Assembly: GCA_018398765.1 (NCBI GenBank) | Contig: JAHBMJ010002633.1 | Coordinates: 34,292-98,291, forward strand | From: Chromera velia | Taxonomy: Eukaryota; Sar; Chromeraceae | Length of the DNA stretch: 64,000 nucleotides | Direction of reading: 5' to 3' | In this document: one piece after another, positions 42,501 through 55,600 of the stretch | Layout of the letters: each line of letters starts with the position of its first letter | How positions within the stretch are numbered: position 1 is the first letter of the stretch | Position numbers and translations under genes: made by a program | Notes under the pieces: model-generated | What the model was told of the DNA's origin: nothing | What the model saw: the letters and a program-made list of their open reading frames with translations, nothing else | Databases searched by the model: none

Positions 42501-45500
42501 TGTCTGCTTGACTGTTTGTGTGTCTTCTCGTCTGCCTTGCTTGACTGACCGAATGAATGAAACACCTCCCCAGAAGAGATACCCCAGGCCCTCCCTCTGG
42601 GGCACAGCGCCCTCCTTTGTTTCTCTTCCGTTCTCTCCAGCGATAGTCGGTCGTTTATGACTCCTTCAGACCTTCCTGACCCCTCCTTTGTTCTCTGCAG
42701 ATGACCCCTCCCTCATTCCTGTCTACCTGTCTGTCTGCCCCCCCCCCTCCCTGCAGGTGATGGTGTTTGTCCACTCCAGAGGAGAAACCTTCACGGTGGC
42801 AAACGCTCTCTCCCAGCTGGCAGTTCAGAGGGGGCACGAGGACCTTTTTCTTCCCAAGGATACTGAATCAGACAGCTACAGACAGTTCAAGCTGCAAGTC
42901 TCCAAGTCAAGAGCTAGACAGGTCAGACGCAAAAGAAGAAAAGAAAGAGACCTGAGAATGGTGGAAAGAAGAAATGAACGAGTGAAAAGGGTTCGAACAC
43001 ACAAAAACGATAAGAGAGAAGCAAGATCCATCGCTTGTGCGCGAGCCTTGCCTGCAGGTTTGCTCTGTGGTTCTTCCCATCTGGCCGATGCATAGAAGTG
43101 ATGTGTGAAACCACAATTAAGGGAAAAAAGTGTGTGCTTAAATTGTCTGTGCCTGTCTGCAGGTAGTGGAGCTGTTCCCTGCCGGCCTCGGGGTTCACCA
43201 CGCGGGTCTTCTCCGCTCTGACCGCACTCTCACAGAGAAGATGTTCCTCGCAGGGGCCATCCAAGTCCTCTGCTGTACCGCAACGCTGGCATGGGGAGTC
43301 AGTCAGTCAATAAGTTAGGGAGGAAGGAACAGAAGTGTGACGACGCCGATGATTCTGAGTTTCGTGCATGTTTTGCTACATTGCGATCCTGGTATGCTCT
43401 GTCGATCAGTCAGTCGCTGGGACTGTTCGTCAGAGAGGCGGGGGGGTTGTCATGGAGCGACGCCAGAGGGTTATTGAGACTGTGTGTGTGTTCCTTAAAT
43501 CCATCTTGGAGCTGTGAATCATTGGAAACGTCTGAATGCATCTGAATCTGCGAAGCATTCTCAAAGGTTTTGAGGGAAGACCAGGGTGCTGCCGACTGCA
43601 CATTGAGGCTGTGTGGAATACAGAACGACTTCCCACCACTTGAAGTGTCAAGAGCTTTTGGTGCACAGAAACTGCTGGCCTTGCTGAGTCGTGAAAGACG
43701 AAGCTGATATGTCAGAGAGACACAGAGTCAGGTATGGGCAGATCGAAGGAATCGATGAGTCATGCGTGTGCGGGATTTTCTTGTCATCTTTCTGCCTGAC
43801 TGAATTCTCTCAGGTGAACCTGCCAGCTCGCACGGTAATCATTCGGGGCACTAACATCTTCGACTCAAAGGCGGGAGGGTTCAAGGACGTCGGGATTCTG
43901 GACGTGATGCAGGTGGGTGGGTGTGTGGGTAGGGTTTCTCTTCGGGTATGTCTTCTGGCTTGCTGTCAGAGGAGGGAGGTGTGCGATAAGCAGCGGAGTA
44001 TTCATGGACAAGCAGAGATGGCCGGTCAGGGAGGCTGGTACACAGGATGGAAGAAGAAATCCACACACGAGGCCGAGAAAGATCAGTGGGGTTTTCGAAT
44101 GGGTATGGGTTATTTGGGAGCGTGCGACAGCAGAGACAAGCACTCTTGCGTTCCCATTTTGTCCCAAAATGCATTCGTGCATATCCATTTCTTGTTTTCT
44201 TTTTTGTGTTTTTTTGAATTTCGCAGATTTTTGGACGTGCGGGACGACCCCAATTCGACACAGAAGGGAGTGCGATCTTGATGACACAACACGACAAGCT
44301 GCAAAAGTATCTCCGGATGCTCACACATCAGGCAAGTGATTGACTGACAGACGGATTTGTACCTGTTTGACAGAAGTGAAACAATGACTAGTTTTGATCC
44401 ACGCTGTTCTCCTTGCGCGGCCTTTGAGGATAGTATCCCCTGACTTTTGCGTCGCTTCTCTTTCTATCGGAGACTGCAACTGACACGCAAAATTCGAAGT
44501 CGTTCTTCTGTCTCCTAATCGAGCCCACAAGCATGCATTCTGTTGCTTTAGGGTACAAGAAGCTGAACTTCTTCTGTCTCCTCGCGTTTCTCTCTGTCCT
44601 GCACACGTACTTTCTTTTCCGCTTGCTCCCCTCCCTCCCTGCCTGCCTGCCTGCCTGCCTGCAGGTCCCCATCGAGTCCCAATTCCTCCAGCACCTTTGC
44701 AACGCCCTCAACGCAGAGGTTGCCATGGGTACAGTCACCTCAGAAGCAGAAGCCCTCCGATGGCTGGAGTACACCTACCTCTTCGTGAGGCTCCGACGGA
44801 ACCCCTTGGTTTGTCTTTGAATGGGTTTCTTTTCTTTGCTTTCGGTTGGCGTTTCAGTTCATTTGTGTGCTCTCGTGCCTGCCTGTCTGCCTTTCTGTCT
44901 CTGTGACTGTGCGACTGCCCGTTTTGTTTTATTGCAATGGAGGGTGCCAAACAAGCATTTTGATTTCACAAACAGACTGGCCCTGCAAAAGCACCGCAGA
45001 TCCTGTCTTTGCGTCCGTTTCTTTTTTGCTGTCCCCTGTGTGTGCGACTGCATATGTGCAGGCGTACGGACTGACGGTGAAGGACGTGTTGGAGGACCCG
45101 GATTTGTTTGAGAAGAGAAGAGAGGTCAGTCAGGGGGGTGAGGTTGTTTCGCGTTCTTGTTTTTTGTCTGTGCAGCATCTTTATTTTTTGGGGGTCTGCA
45201 TTTTCCTTTGTGACTTCAATTCGAGAAGAATGCCTCTGGGTCTATCTGTGCAGCTCCTCGCAGCAGCCGCCAACAAACTGGACGAGAGCCGCCTGATACG
45301 CGTCAGCCATCGCACAAGTCAGTCAGTCAGTCCTGTGCTGTAGAGGTCCGGCACTTCAGCAAATGCAGCCGGGTCTGAGGCTTGCTCTCCTTTCAGGAGT
45401 TCCAGCAAGCCAAAGTTTCGGTTCAATGATCGACTTCCGCAAACCTTTCTCGTCTTTCTTTTTTCTCGGGTCTCCTTTGAAGCAAAGAACAGACTTACCC

Positions 45501-46442
45501 TTGGGGTAAAGAAAGATGCCTCATGGATCGATCACACTCTGCCGGGGTGGGGTCTGTTGCAGAACAATACGCGTCCACGGACCTCGGCCGGGTGGCTGCG
45601 CGTTTCTACGTTGACTACGAGACAGCAGGTGAGACGAACACAGGGCAGGGGGGCGAGGCGATGGCAAGAAAGGGTTGTTGTTGGTACGTCAGCAGAGTCA
45701 GAAAGGGGGACGAAAGCTTTACCAGACTGTGTGAGACTATATGGGAAGAATTGACACAAGCATTAACTTTAGTCTCGTAAGAATTGGCGGGGGTGCTTCC
45801 TGTGACTTGAGGCAACTTGTTGTGGGCTGGAAGTCTTCACGCAGAATTACGTGCGATTTGATTCCCTTTTTTTCTTCCTGCTTCCTGTCTGCCTATCTGC
45901 AGGAGAGTTCAAGAAGAAGCTCCACCCCAAGTCGTCAGACGCTGAAGTCCTTGCCCTGTTTGGATCTGCAGAAGAATTCCAGGTCGGTTGTTCGGTAGCT
46001 CTGAACTCTCTCTGGTCCCTGATTGCTTGCTTCTCTTCTTTCCGCCCCTTTCTCTGCTCGTGGTCCCTCTGTGTTGCCCCTTTGTCTCCCTCCCTGTCTT
46101 CCACAAACAAGCGAATTACATCTGCGGGGGTCCAAATGCCTGGCCCCAAAATGAAGTGAGAGAGAGAAGGATTCGGCCGGCTAGCCACTCACTCGGAGCT
46201 TCGAGTGAGCCACAGAGCGTTCTTTCTGTCTTTGGAGAAAACTCTTGAGTTCCTTGGATTTCATTTCCTTCCCCAAACGGTATATATACATGTTGCCCCC
46301 GTCCCCCCTGCCTCCTGCAGAATTTGCGTGTCCGTGATGAGGAGCTCCAAGAACTTTCAGGCCTTCAGAGTCCTAATGTCGGTCTCTCCCTCTCTCTCCT
46401 TCTCTCTTCTCGTCTTGGGCCTGTCTGTCTGTTTGTCCGTCC

Positions 46443-46487
<45 letters not shown>

Positions 46488-46513
46488 CCTCCTTCTCTCT
46501 TCTTGTCTTAGGC

Positions 46514-46545
<32 letters not shown>

Positions 46546-46598
46546 ATGTCTCTCTCTCTCTCTCCCTCTCTCTCTCCTTCTCTCTTCTTGTCTTCGGC

Positions 46599-46643
<45 letters not shown>

Positions 46644-46704
46644 CCTCTCTCTCTCCTTCTCTCTTCTTGTCTTCGGCCTGCCTGTCTGTTTGTCTGTCTG
46701 TCTA

Positions 46705-46744
<40 letters not shown>

Positions 46745-49700
46745 CCTCTCCCCTTTTCTCTCTTCTTGTCTTCGGCCTTCTCTCAGTGCGTCTTTCTCTT
46801 CGTCTCTTTGTTTTGGAGGAGACGATTGTTTCTGTGCTCTCTGCCCGAGTCTCTCCGTGCTGATTATCCCGTCACAAAGAAGTGTGCCGACAGAAAGATC
46901 ATCGATGAATTCCAACACAAAGAGGGTAGCGAGCATGGAAGAAGAAACATGACTGAACTGATGAGAGAACCGTCTTTCCGCTTTGTCTCAGGGGTGTTGG
47001 GGTACTGGGCTGTCGAGCTTCTTTGAGTGTCTTTATTTTGCCTCTCTTCCTGCCTGCAGATCTGTCGTGTGAAGGTGAAGGGGGGCGTTGAGCAGGTGTA
47101 TGGAAAAGTTGCGGTGCTATTGCAGGTCAGTCGCTTTATTTTTCTGTGCAGAAACATTCTGAAAGAACTTTTTTTCGCTTGATGAGGGCGCTTGTCGGCA
47201 AGTTTTGAGGATGCACAGACGTTGCCGAAGTTGTTCGAATGCCCCGTAAAAGCTCTGACTTTTCCTTGGCTTATCCTTCTCTGTCTGTCTTTGCTTTTCT
47301 ACGATTTCTTGGATTTCATGTATCATCAAATGTGCTGTCTGTCTTTCTGCTTTTCGCTCCTCTCCTTTCCTCTCCGCATGCAGTCGTATCTCTCTCGAGT
47401 CAGCGTCGAGGCGTTCTCTTTGGTCTCTGACCTCCACTTCATCCAGCAGAACGCTGCGAGAATGATGAGAGCAATGTTCGAAATGGCTCTAACCAGTACG
47501 GCGGGGATGGCAGAAATGGCAGAGAAAGTGAGTCATGGCGTCTTCACATAATCTGCACTTTGGCGTTGGCAATGCGTTGAGTTCGCAGGCAATTCCGCCG
47601 TTCCAAATTTTCGATTTATTCATAAAGATTGCACGAAGTTTTGTCCTTTCGTGTCTTAGCGTCTGTTTGAATTTTTAATGAAATGCATCTGCCAAAACAC
47701 TGACGTATAAACGAATGCATGTGCAGCTGCTTGAGTGGGCGAAGATGATTGAGCGACGGGTATGGTTCGACGATCACATCCTCAGGTCAGATCATCAGAC
47801 GAGCATGGGATTTCCTGGGCATGCATGGATCCGTTCAGGTACATCAGACGAAAAGAAAAAACCCAAACATGTGTTCAGTCAGGGCAGATTCTTGAGAGAG
47901 AGTCCAGGGATACCTGCTTTCAAGAGAGGGTCGCACAACTTAGAAAGTGTCTCTTCAGGCTTACTCGTGCGAGAAAGTGAATAAATTACTTTCTTTCTTT
48001 CTTTCTTCGTCTCTGTCGGCACGGAAGGAAGAATCACTCCAGTCAAATTAACCGAAGTATCCAAACTTCCCCTCTCCAATTTCAGAAATTGACTTTCTCT
48101 ACTCTCCTTTTCTGCTATGTTTTGTCTGTCATCCTGCAGCCCCTGATCCCTTCTTTGTTCCTTTTTTGTTTTGAGGTCTCTATTTGCCGTCTCTTCCCTC
48201 ACTTGCTCCTTTTTTCTGCAGGCACTTCTGCTACCCCCCCCCTCAACCAGGAAAGCCACAGTCCCTTGACGGGAGGGGGGCAGGGGGGGTCTTGAAAGAA
48301 CACATCGTCAGTCTACACAGGAATCATCATGGAGGAACAAAAGTAACACTCTCAACATTTGTCGCCCGAGAGAGGAGTCGCGGGCGGTGCATGCGAAAAA
48401 ATGTTTTGTCGGTGTCTCATAGATCGGTTGAGGAAGTGAGAGAGCATGACAATCAGGGGCCTCGAGACAGGATAAGGTCGATGCTCAAGATGCTCTCGGC
48501 CTTTTCTATTTCGTTGCAAAGTGTTTCTATGTGTTTTGTTTGCCGTCTTAGTGACTTCATGTGTGTTCGTCCCTCGCCTTGTGTCTCCTTTTGGTCGTGC
48601 AGGTACGGAAACTTGAGGAGGGCGGAAGGGGGTCCCACAGAGGGTTTTCTCTGGAGACGCTGAGAGATATGACGGCATCTGAGATCGGCAACATCGTGCG
48701 CGTGCCTGCAGAGGGCAAGGTGGGCGTTCACTGTTGCCATCTGTAGATGCGTTCTGGTCTTTTTGTGTTTCTCCGTCTGCCTCTCTGTGCGTCCGCGAGA
48801 GGAGACACGATTGGTTTATTCTTGGGTGGCGGCGCTTTTTCGCTTCGACTCATGGATTCTCTCTCTCTCAGTTTTGAAAGCAGAGCCCGGGACTTTGGAT
48901 AGCCTCGGGCGTTTTTCTCCCTCCATGCAGACTTCACTTGCGATTGCGGTTCACTGCCGACAACCGCTTCTTTCTCACTTTTTCCCTCCCACTCTCCTTC
49001 TCACCCCTAGTTTGCTTTCTGTGCTCCCTTCTCCTGTCTCCCCATGCGTCCGTCCATGCCTGCAGGTGATCTACAGCTACATCAGAAAAATACCCCACAT
49101 GACACTGAAGGCGACCGTGCAGCCCATCACGATGACAGTCATGAGGGTGACCTTGAAGATCAAACCAGGTCGGCAGTTTGGCTGCATGCTCCTCGAAGGG
49201 TTGGTTACCGGTTTGTTTCGAAAAAACATTTCACGCGTCTCTCTTTGTTCTGTGTCCTGGACCTTTTCCCTCTGTCCCTTTGCAAAGTTTTGATGTCAGG
49301 GGGGGCCTCTTTTTTGTGGTCCGGCTTGGGCATCGAGGTTCTGCCTGCACTTTCTTCCGTCGCATGCAAGGTCTCACTTTCTTTCTTCTGTTGGAATGAG
49401 TGCATGCAGAGTTCACGTGGGTCGACCATTGGCATGGAATTTCGGAACCCTTCAAGGTTGGTGTCTCCTCTTTCCTTCTTCTTCTTCTTCTTCTTCTTCT
49501 TCTGCTTCTTCTGCTCCTGCTCCTGCTCCTGCTCCTGCTCTGCTCCTGCTCCTGCTTCTTCTTCTTCTTCTTCCTCCTCTTCTTCTTCTTCTTCTTCTTC
49601 TTCTTCGGTGTTCCATCTCGTGTGCGTCACAATTTCCGTCTGGATCGGCATCCAATGGCGGGCCTGGACAGATGTGCGCGTGGACACCTGGAATGTGAAT

Positions 49701-51744
49701 GTGAAGGCACTATTTTTTTGTTGTGGACAGCATCTTGTTTCTACAGGTCTATTCCGTCTTCGTTGTATGTTTTGCGTTGCTCCATTTGTTTGTCCATCCT
49801 CTTTCTCTGCCGCTCTCTGTGTGTTTGTGTTCGATTCTCTCAATCCCTCTATGTGCCCATTGGTTGCTAAAGCCGTTATGACTGACTTCGTAAGTAGATG
49901 AGAGGACGTGGAAGAGGATCAATTGACCGTGTGTGTCTGTGTGTCTGCCCCTCTTTCTCTGCTGTGTCAGATCTGGGTCGAGAACCCCCAAAACTTCTCT
50001 CTGCTTCACTTTGAGGACTTCTCTCTCGCCAGGTCAGCAGTCCCACAGCAATGGAGTTGTACGAGCTGTGTATCCATTTTTCTTGCGTCCTCATGGGCAG
50101 ATGGGCGTAACATTCTTCCTCCATGTATCCTTCAGACTCGAGTACACAGTCCCTAAGCGTCTGCTTGTGTCGTCTTCCGCGCCGGTCTGTGCCGGCACCT
50201 TTTTTCTGCAGGCAAGCCGTGAAGGACAAAGAGGAGCAGACGGTTTCCTTCGCCCTCCCTCTCCAGCATCCCCACCCCCCTCAGTACATCGTCAGAGTTG
50301 TGTCTGACAGGTCAGAGCGGAATTAAGGGAGATCGGATGGAGACCTGAAAGCCGAGATAGTGTGATGCATACCGTGCTTTACTCTAATTTCCATGAGACT
50401 CTCCCATCTACAGTCTTCCTGCTGAGTCATGTGTTCTTCCCATCGAGACCTGAAAGCGAGGGCTTCGATCCTTCGCTGACGTTGTAGAACGGCCTCACAC
50501 TTTTCTGTGCATACACGCGAGCACATACTCCTAGCCGTGAAGCAATCCTGGAAAAACGGGATCCGCATACTAGTGATCCTTCGTGCATCCATCCCCGCTC
50601 GGTCTGCTTTGACCTTTCCTTTCCTGGCGTCTCCCCACAGAAGAGCATGTGACCGTTTAAGAGAGGAAAGGCCATCGAGTCGTTTTGGTGCAATGATCAT
50701 GTCAGGAAGTTTCTAGTTTGTCATCACGTCTAGTCTTGTTTGGTGCAGATGGGTGGGCGTCAGCTTCGAGCACCCGTTCTCTGTGAAGCATTTAATGCTG
50801 CCTGGTGAGTTGATGGGGAGGGGGAAGAGAGAAAAGTCAGTGTGCGGATGTTGTTCGATGCGGGGTTCCAAAACTTTCCTCCTGCGTGAGAGGGCATTCA
50901 GCAGGTGAGAAAGCACATTCGCGTTTCAACTCAAACAGATGAATAGAGACAGTGTTGCTTCGTGCCTCTGACTTAATTTCTTTACTTAATTGTTTTGTGC
51001 AGGACGCGAGACTCCCCACACACCTCTACTGCCTCTTATCCCGTTGCCCAAAACAGGTTGGTGGCCTGTGACTGTCTTTGACTTGTCTGTCAGTCGATGC
51101 CTCTTTCATTTTGACTGGCTGTGACCTTCATGCGGCCTTTGGATCTTCTCTTTTTTTGTCTCTGCTGAAGGTTGGAATTTGATCTGAGTGCCCAGATTCC
51201 AAAAGGCCGTAGAGGTTTGAGTCTCATCTTCCCCTGAATTGCCTCTTCCTCTGTGCAGCTCTCCAGAATCCCCAGTTCGAGGCCCTCTACAAATTTCAAT
51301 TCTTCAACGCGATCCAGACACAGGTCGGTCAGTCAGCCTGTCAGCCCGACATGCTATGAAATAAGGAGCAGAAGGAGAGAGATGTCTGCATGGTAGAGAA
51401 AAAGAAGAGAATGCGGATCTTTGGTCAGATACAAGGAAGGGCGTAGACGTGCCTCCCTTTGTGACGCTCGAATAGATTGAGTGCCTCATAAGATGTCAGC
51501 TGTGACATTGTGCTGGCGTTTTACCGTGGCTGTGACAAACAGAACAGAAGAGGACTCGATTTATTGACACCGTCCTTCTCTCTACCGTCTGCGTGCATGC
51601 AGGTTTTTCACTGTCTCTACCACACGGACTTCAACGTCCTTATTGGAGCCCCGACTGGTGAGGGGAAGAAGGGACGGCAAGGAAAAGAAGAGGGAGAGGA
51701 AACCAGGTCTTCGATGAAAGAAAGAAAACCTTCGTGCCAACATT

Positions 51745-51776
<32 letters not shown>

Positions 51777-52591
51777 CGAGGAAGCAAGCAGGAAAGCCAG
51801 GCGAGCAATGTCCTCTCGCTTGATCAATCTTTGCTTCTCCTTGTGTCCCTTCTTTTGTCCTGCTTCCACAGTCTCTCAGCGAAAGGCGTCCGAAACGTGT
51901 CACAAACAGCTGGCCTCAGTGTGCTTTTGCGTGCGTCAATCATTTGGAACTGTCCACGGACTGTGCATGACCTTCACAAGCGTTGGAGTCCGATCCTATG
52001 GCTGCCTCTCCACCTGTTTCCTATTCGATGGGTTTGTTTGTTATTGACTGTATGGAAGGAGAGGCCCTCTCTCTTGTGTATTTGTCTGTCTGTGCAGGTT
52101 CTGGAAAGACGATTGTGAGTGAGATCGCGATCTTTCGAGTGTTCAACCAACAGGAGCAGAGGAAGAACGAGAAGGGAGAAGGCCAGCCTGGAGGAGCAGA
52201 GCAGGGAGGAGGGAAGGTCGTTTACATCGCTCCTCTGAAGGCTCTCGCAAAGGAGAGAATCACAGACTGGTAAGTGAGTGAGTCTTCTTAGGGCCTGTCA
52301 GTAAATGAATAACCCTGTTGCGCAGAATATCTTTCTCCTAGATCGTCAATCCCGTATTGGAATCTCTGGGACGTCCCTGGTGCTAGATGTACGTGCCATG
52401 TGGAAGCCATTTGAGAGAAATGTGTGGCTATTTCCTCCTCTCTCTCTCTTTCCCTTCTCCCCTCGTGTCTGCAGGAAGGACAGATTCGAAAACAAATTGG
52501 GAAAGAAGGTCGTCGAGCTGACTGGAGACTTCACACCGGATGTGGCGGTCTGTCTGTCGGATCCATCTTCTTCCCTTCCTGTCTTGTCTTG

Positions 52592-52622
<31 letters not shown>

Positions 52623-55600
52623 TTCTCTTTCTCTCTCTCTCTCTCTCTGTCTGTCTGTGGCATGCCGTATGATAGGTAGACAGAAACGAATGGGAAAGGG
52701 TTGGTTGCAAACAAAAAAGACGCAAGGAAGGTGGACAGAAAAACATACCCAAAGCAAGAATGACAGACCTTGGGAAGAGGCCAGTGAAAAAAGGAGAGGT
52801 CTTGAGGAAACTTTCAAATTAACTCAGGCATTGCCCCGCTCCCACCTTTTCTCATTCATTCTTTTTGATTGTAGCCCTCTTGGCTCTCCTCTCTTTGTCT
52901 CTTTCTGCCTTCCCCCACAGGCTCTAGACGCTGCAGACGTGGTGATCACGACTCCTGAAAAATGGGACGGCATCTCGCGACACTGGCAGCACAGGTAAGT
53001 ACGGAGGTGAGCAAGTCAGCCGCTCCTTTAAAAAAGCGTCGTGGAAGAGAACATGGAGAGAGAGACAGGAGGTGAAGAACGAGGAGAAGAGGGGGACAGA
53101 GCGATGTTCCCTCTCCTCCCCATATTGGGCCAGAATATCTATTTCTGGTGTTTCTCTCTCGTTGTTCACATTTCTTTGGCATCGCACAAACAGTATCAAA
53201 TGCACTCATTCACATCTCTGCAGAGCGTACGTGCGTCGCGTGTCTCTGGTGGTCATCGATGAGATCCATTTGCTGGGGCAGGACAGAGGTCGGTCTCTGA
53301 GTCTAGAGGGGAGTGGTCCCCAAATCCTCTTTCTCCCTCTTGCAGTGTCTGCTCGCTGGCTGGCCATTTGTCAGAAGCGAAACGGAACCATCCGGATAGA
53401 CGTTTCGGCCACATACTCCACGGCCTTCTTCTGCTTTGGAGGAAAATCACGGAGGGGCGATGCATGTACAATCAACTAACTGTCTTTATTTCCATGCGTG
53501 CAGGACCCGTTCTGGAAGTCATCGTGTCGCGTATGCGTTACGTCTCGGCCCACACAGACTGGCCAATCAGGTTCATCGGCCTGTCCACTGCTCTCGCAAA
53601 CGCACACGACATCGGGGACTGGCTCGGCATCGGCGTGGTGGGGCTGTACAACTTCAAGCCATCGGTTGGTTGGACCTTTTTACAGCTGACTTCCCCCCGG
53701 TCATTCTTTCTGAACAAGCTGGTGTTTGTGTCGTCTTGGCGTACCGTATGCGGCAGCGGACGTCCATCTTTCTTGACTTGCTTCCTTCAACCACTTCTCT
53801 TCCCATTGAGCTTGGTGTGTGCAGGTGCGACCCGTGCCCCTGACAGCCCACATCTCCGGATTCCCCGGTGAGCTCGGAGGAATGGAGCAGAGAATGCAGG
53901 AAAGAAGGAAATAAGTAAGAAAGGAAGAAAGCAAGGTGGGAAGAAAGGAACAAAGGAGGAGCCTTTCACCACCACCCGCTTTGTTAGTGAACAGGACCAA
54001 GTCGCCAAATCGTCCCTTTGAATGAGATGTTTGACACTTTTCCTCGGGATGCGCTGTATGTGTTTGCCGGTCTTTTTTTTTTGTTCTCGTGCAAAATCCT
54101 TCTCTCTCTGCGTTAAGAGACAACTGTGAGACCGTTTGTATGCGTTTGTGTGAGTCTGTGTGTCTGTGCAGAGAAGCACTACTGTCCCCGGATGGCGACG
54201 ATGAACAAACCCGCATACGCAGCCATCAAGGAGGACTCCCCTGATCGTCCGGTGATCATCTTCGTCAGTCAGCTTGGGTGTGCTGTCAGGAAAGGGACAG
54301 GGCGAGAGAAAAGAATGGAGGGGTGGGGGCAAGTGGGAAGAAGAAGAAGGGCAGATGGTTCCGAGGACAGAGAAGCAGAGAGACTCTTTTGTACAATTGT
54401 GACCTTCATGAATCTTCTCTGAGGCACAAGACAGCTCCAAAAAAACCTTATTGGTTGTCTCCTGTCACGTCTTTTTGAGAAGCTCGAAGTCTTGCAGCAC
54501 GGCCCTTCCCCCCTGTCGTGGACTGTATGCTCTCATGGTTGCTTCAACATACTGAGTGCATGCAGGTGAGCAGTCGCAGGCAAACTCGTTTGACTGCCCT
54601 CGACCTGATCGCTCTGTGTGCGGCAGACGAAAACCCCCAGCGGTTCCTCAACATGGGGGACGCAGAGATGAGGGCATCGCTGTCGAAGGTGAATGAATGA
54701 ATGAATGAAAGAAAGAAAGAAAGAAAGAAAGAAAGGAAAAAGGATGTGCTGCTATGGAATTGTAGTATTCTTTTCTCAAAGACGAGAAAAATAATTCGGT
54801 GGTCCTTCCTTGTGTTCTTTCGTCTCTCCTCGTTTCGTCGTGTCTGAAATGGTATAGTGTGGTCGTTTTCTTCTCTTCAAAAAACAGGGTGATCTTGTCT
54901 CTTCTTAGTTGGTCGCTCTGTGTCTTGGTCTGCATGCATTGTACCTGACTTGTTGCCTGCAGGCGGTAGATCAATCCTTGAAGACCACTCTGGAATTCGG
55001 AGTGGGCATCCATCATGCAGGTCGGTCGGTCGACTTCCTTCCTTCCGTTTTGTTTTCTCTTCCTTTCTGTGCAGGTGATTCCTTGTGGGGCTTCTGTCTT
55101 TGTTCGTTTCGAAGACCTTGCTTTTTCTTTGTCTGTTTTGGTCCCATCTGTAAGGGGCTTTTTCTTTGCTTTTCTTTCTCCTGCTTCAGTTTGTAACCTC
55201 CTCGCTTCATTCACTCTTGCAGGTCTTGCTGAAAGTGATCGCGACCTGGTGGAGCATTTGTTCGTGAACGGGAAGATTCAGGTCGGTCAGTCAGTCAAGG
55301 CGTAGAGAGTCGTCCCCCGCCTACTTCTCTCCTCTCTCCTGTGTGTCATCGTCTCATCTGCTTCCTGCATTTCCTTCCTGTCCGTGACCTGCCTGGCTTT
55401 CGGGTTGCAATGGTCATCCAAGGCCTCCCTCGATCATCAGCATAGGTGGCTAGATGCAATTGGGTTTGATTTCGTCAAAGTCGTCGATGCGAGTGCATAT
55501 CGGGATGTGTGAACTTCGTTTCAATCAGTTTCATATTTGCTTGCATGTCTGCAGGTTCTCGTTTGCACATCAACACTTGCGTGGGGTGTGAACTTTCCCG

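Larger units (their letters stand above)
44665..51056 (+). other. ASCC3: ASCC3 exons 20-36: winged helix and Sec63 unit 1
   Basis: Exons 44665-44808, 45062-45124, 45254-45317, 45563-45628, 45903-45982, 46321-46377, 47060-47125, 47384-47527, 47727-47785, 48222-48306, 48603-48719, 49066-49168, 49410-49456, 49971-50032, 50212-50310, 50749-50804, 51003-51056; residues about 850-1304. Landmarks are [131 protein letters not shown] and [15 protein letters not shown]. Each follows the order of the Sec63 domain of ASCC3. Exon 29 is divergent ([12 protein letters not shown]), but its end LKEHI and the next start VRKLEE match the family. Confidence 0.88.

Noticed and set aside
46205-47026. A 273-codon Leu/Ser/Cys/Val-rich frame
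   Set aside because: It is the translation of the intron 25 minisatellite. The surrounding exons splice around it in phase 0 and match ASCC3.
49044-49901. A 285-codon frame and several mirror frames
   Set aside because: The trinucleotide array in intron 32 keeps every frame open. The conserved junction is EPFK to IWVENP, with no extra exon needed.
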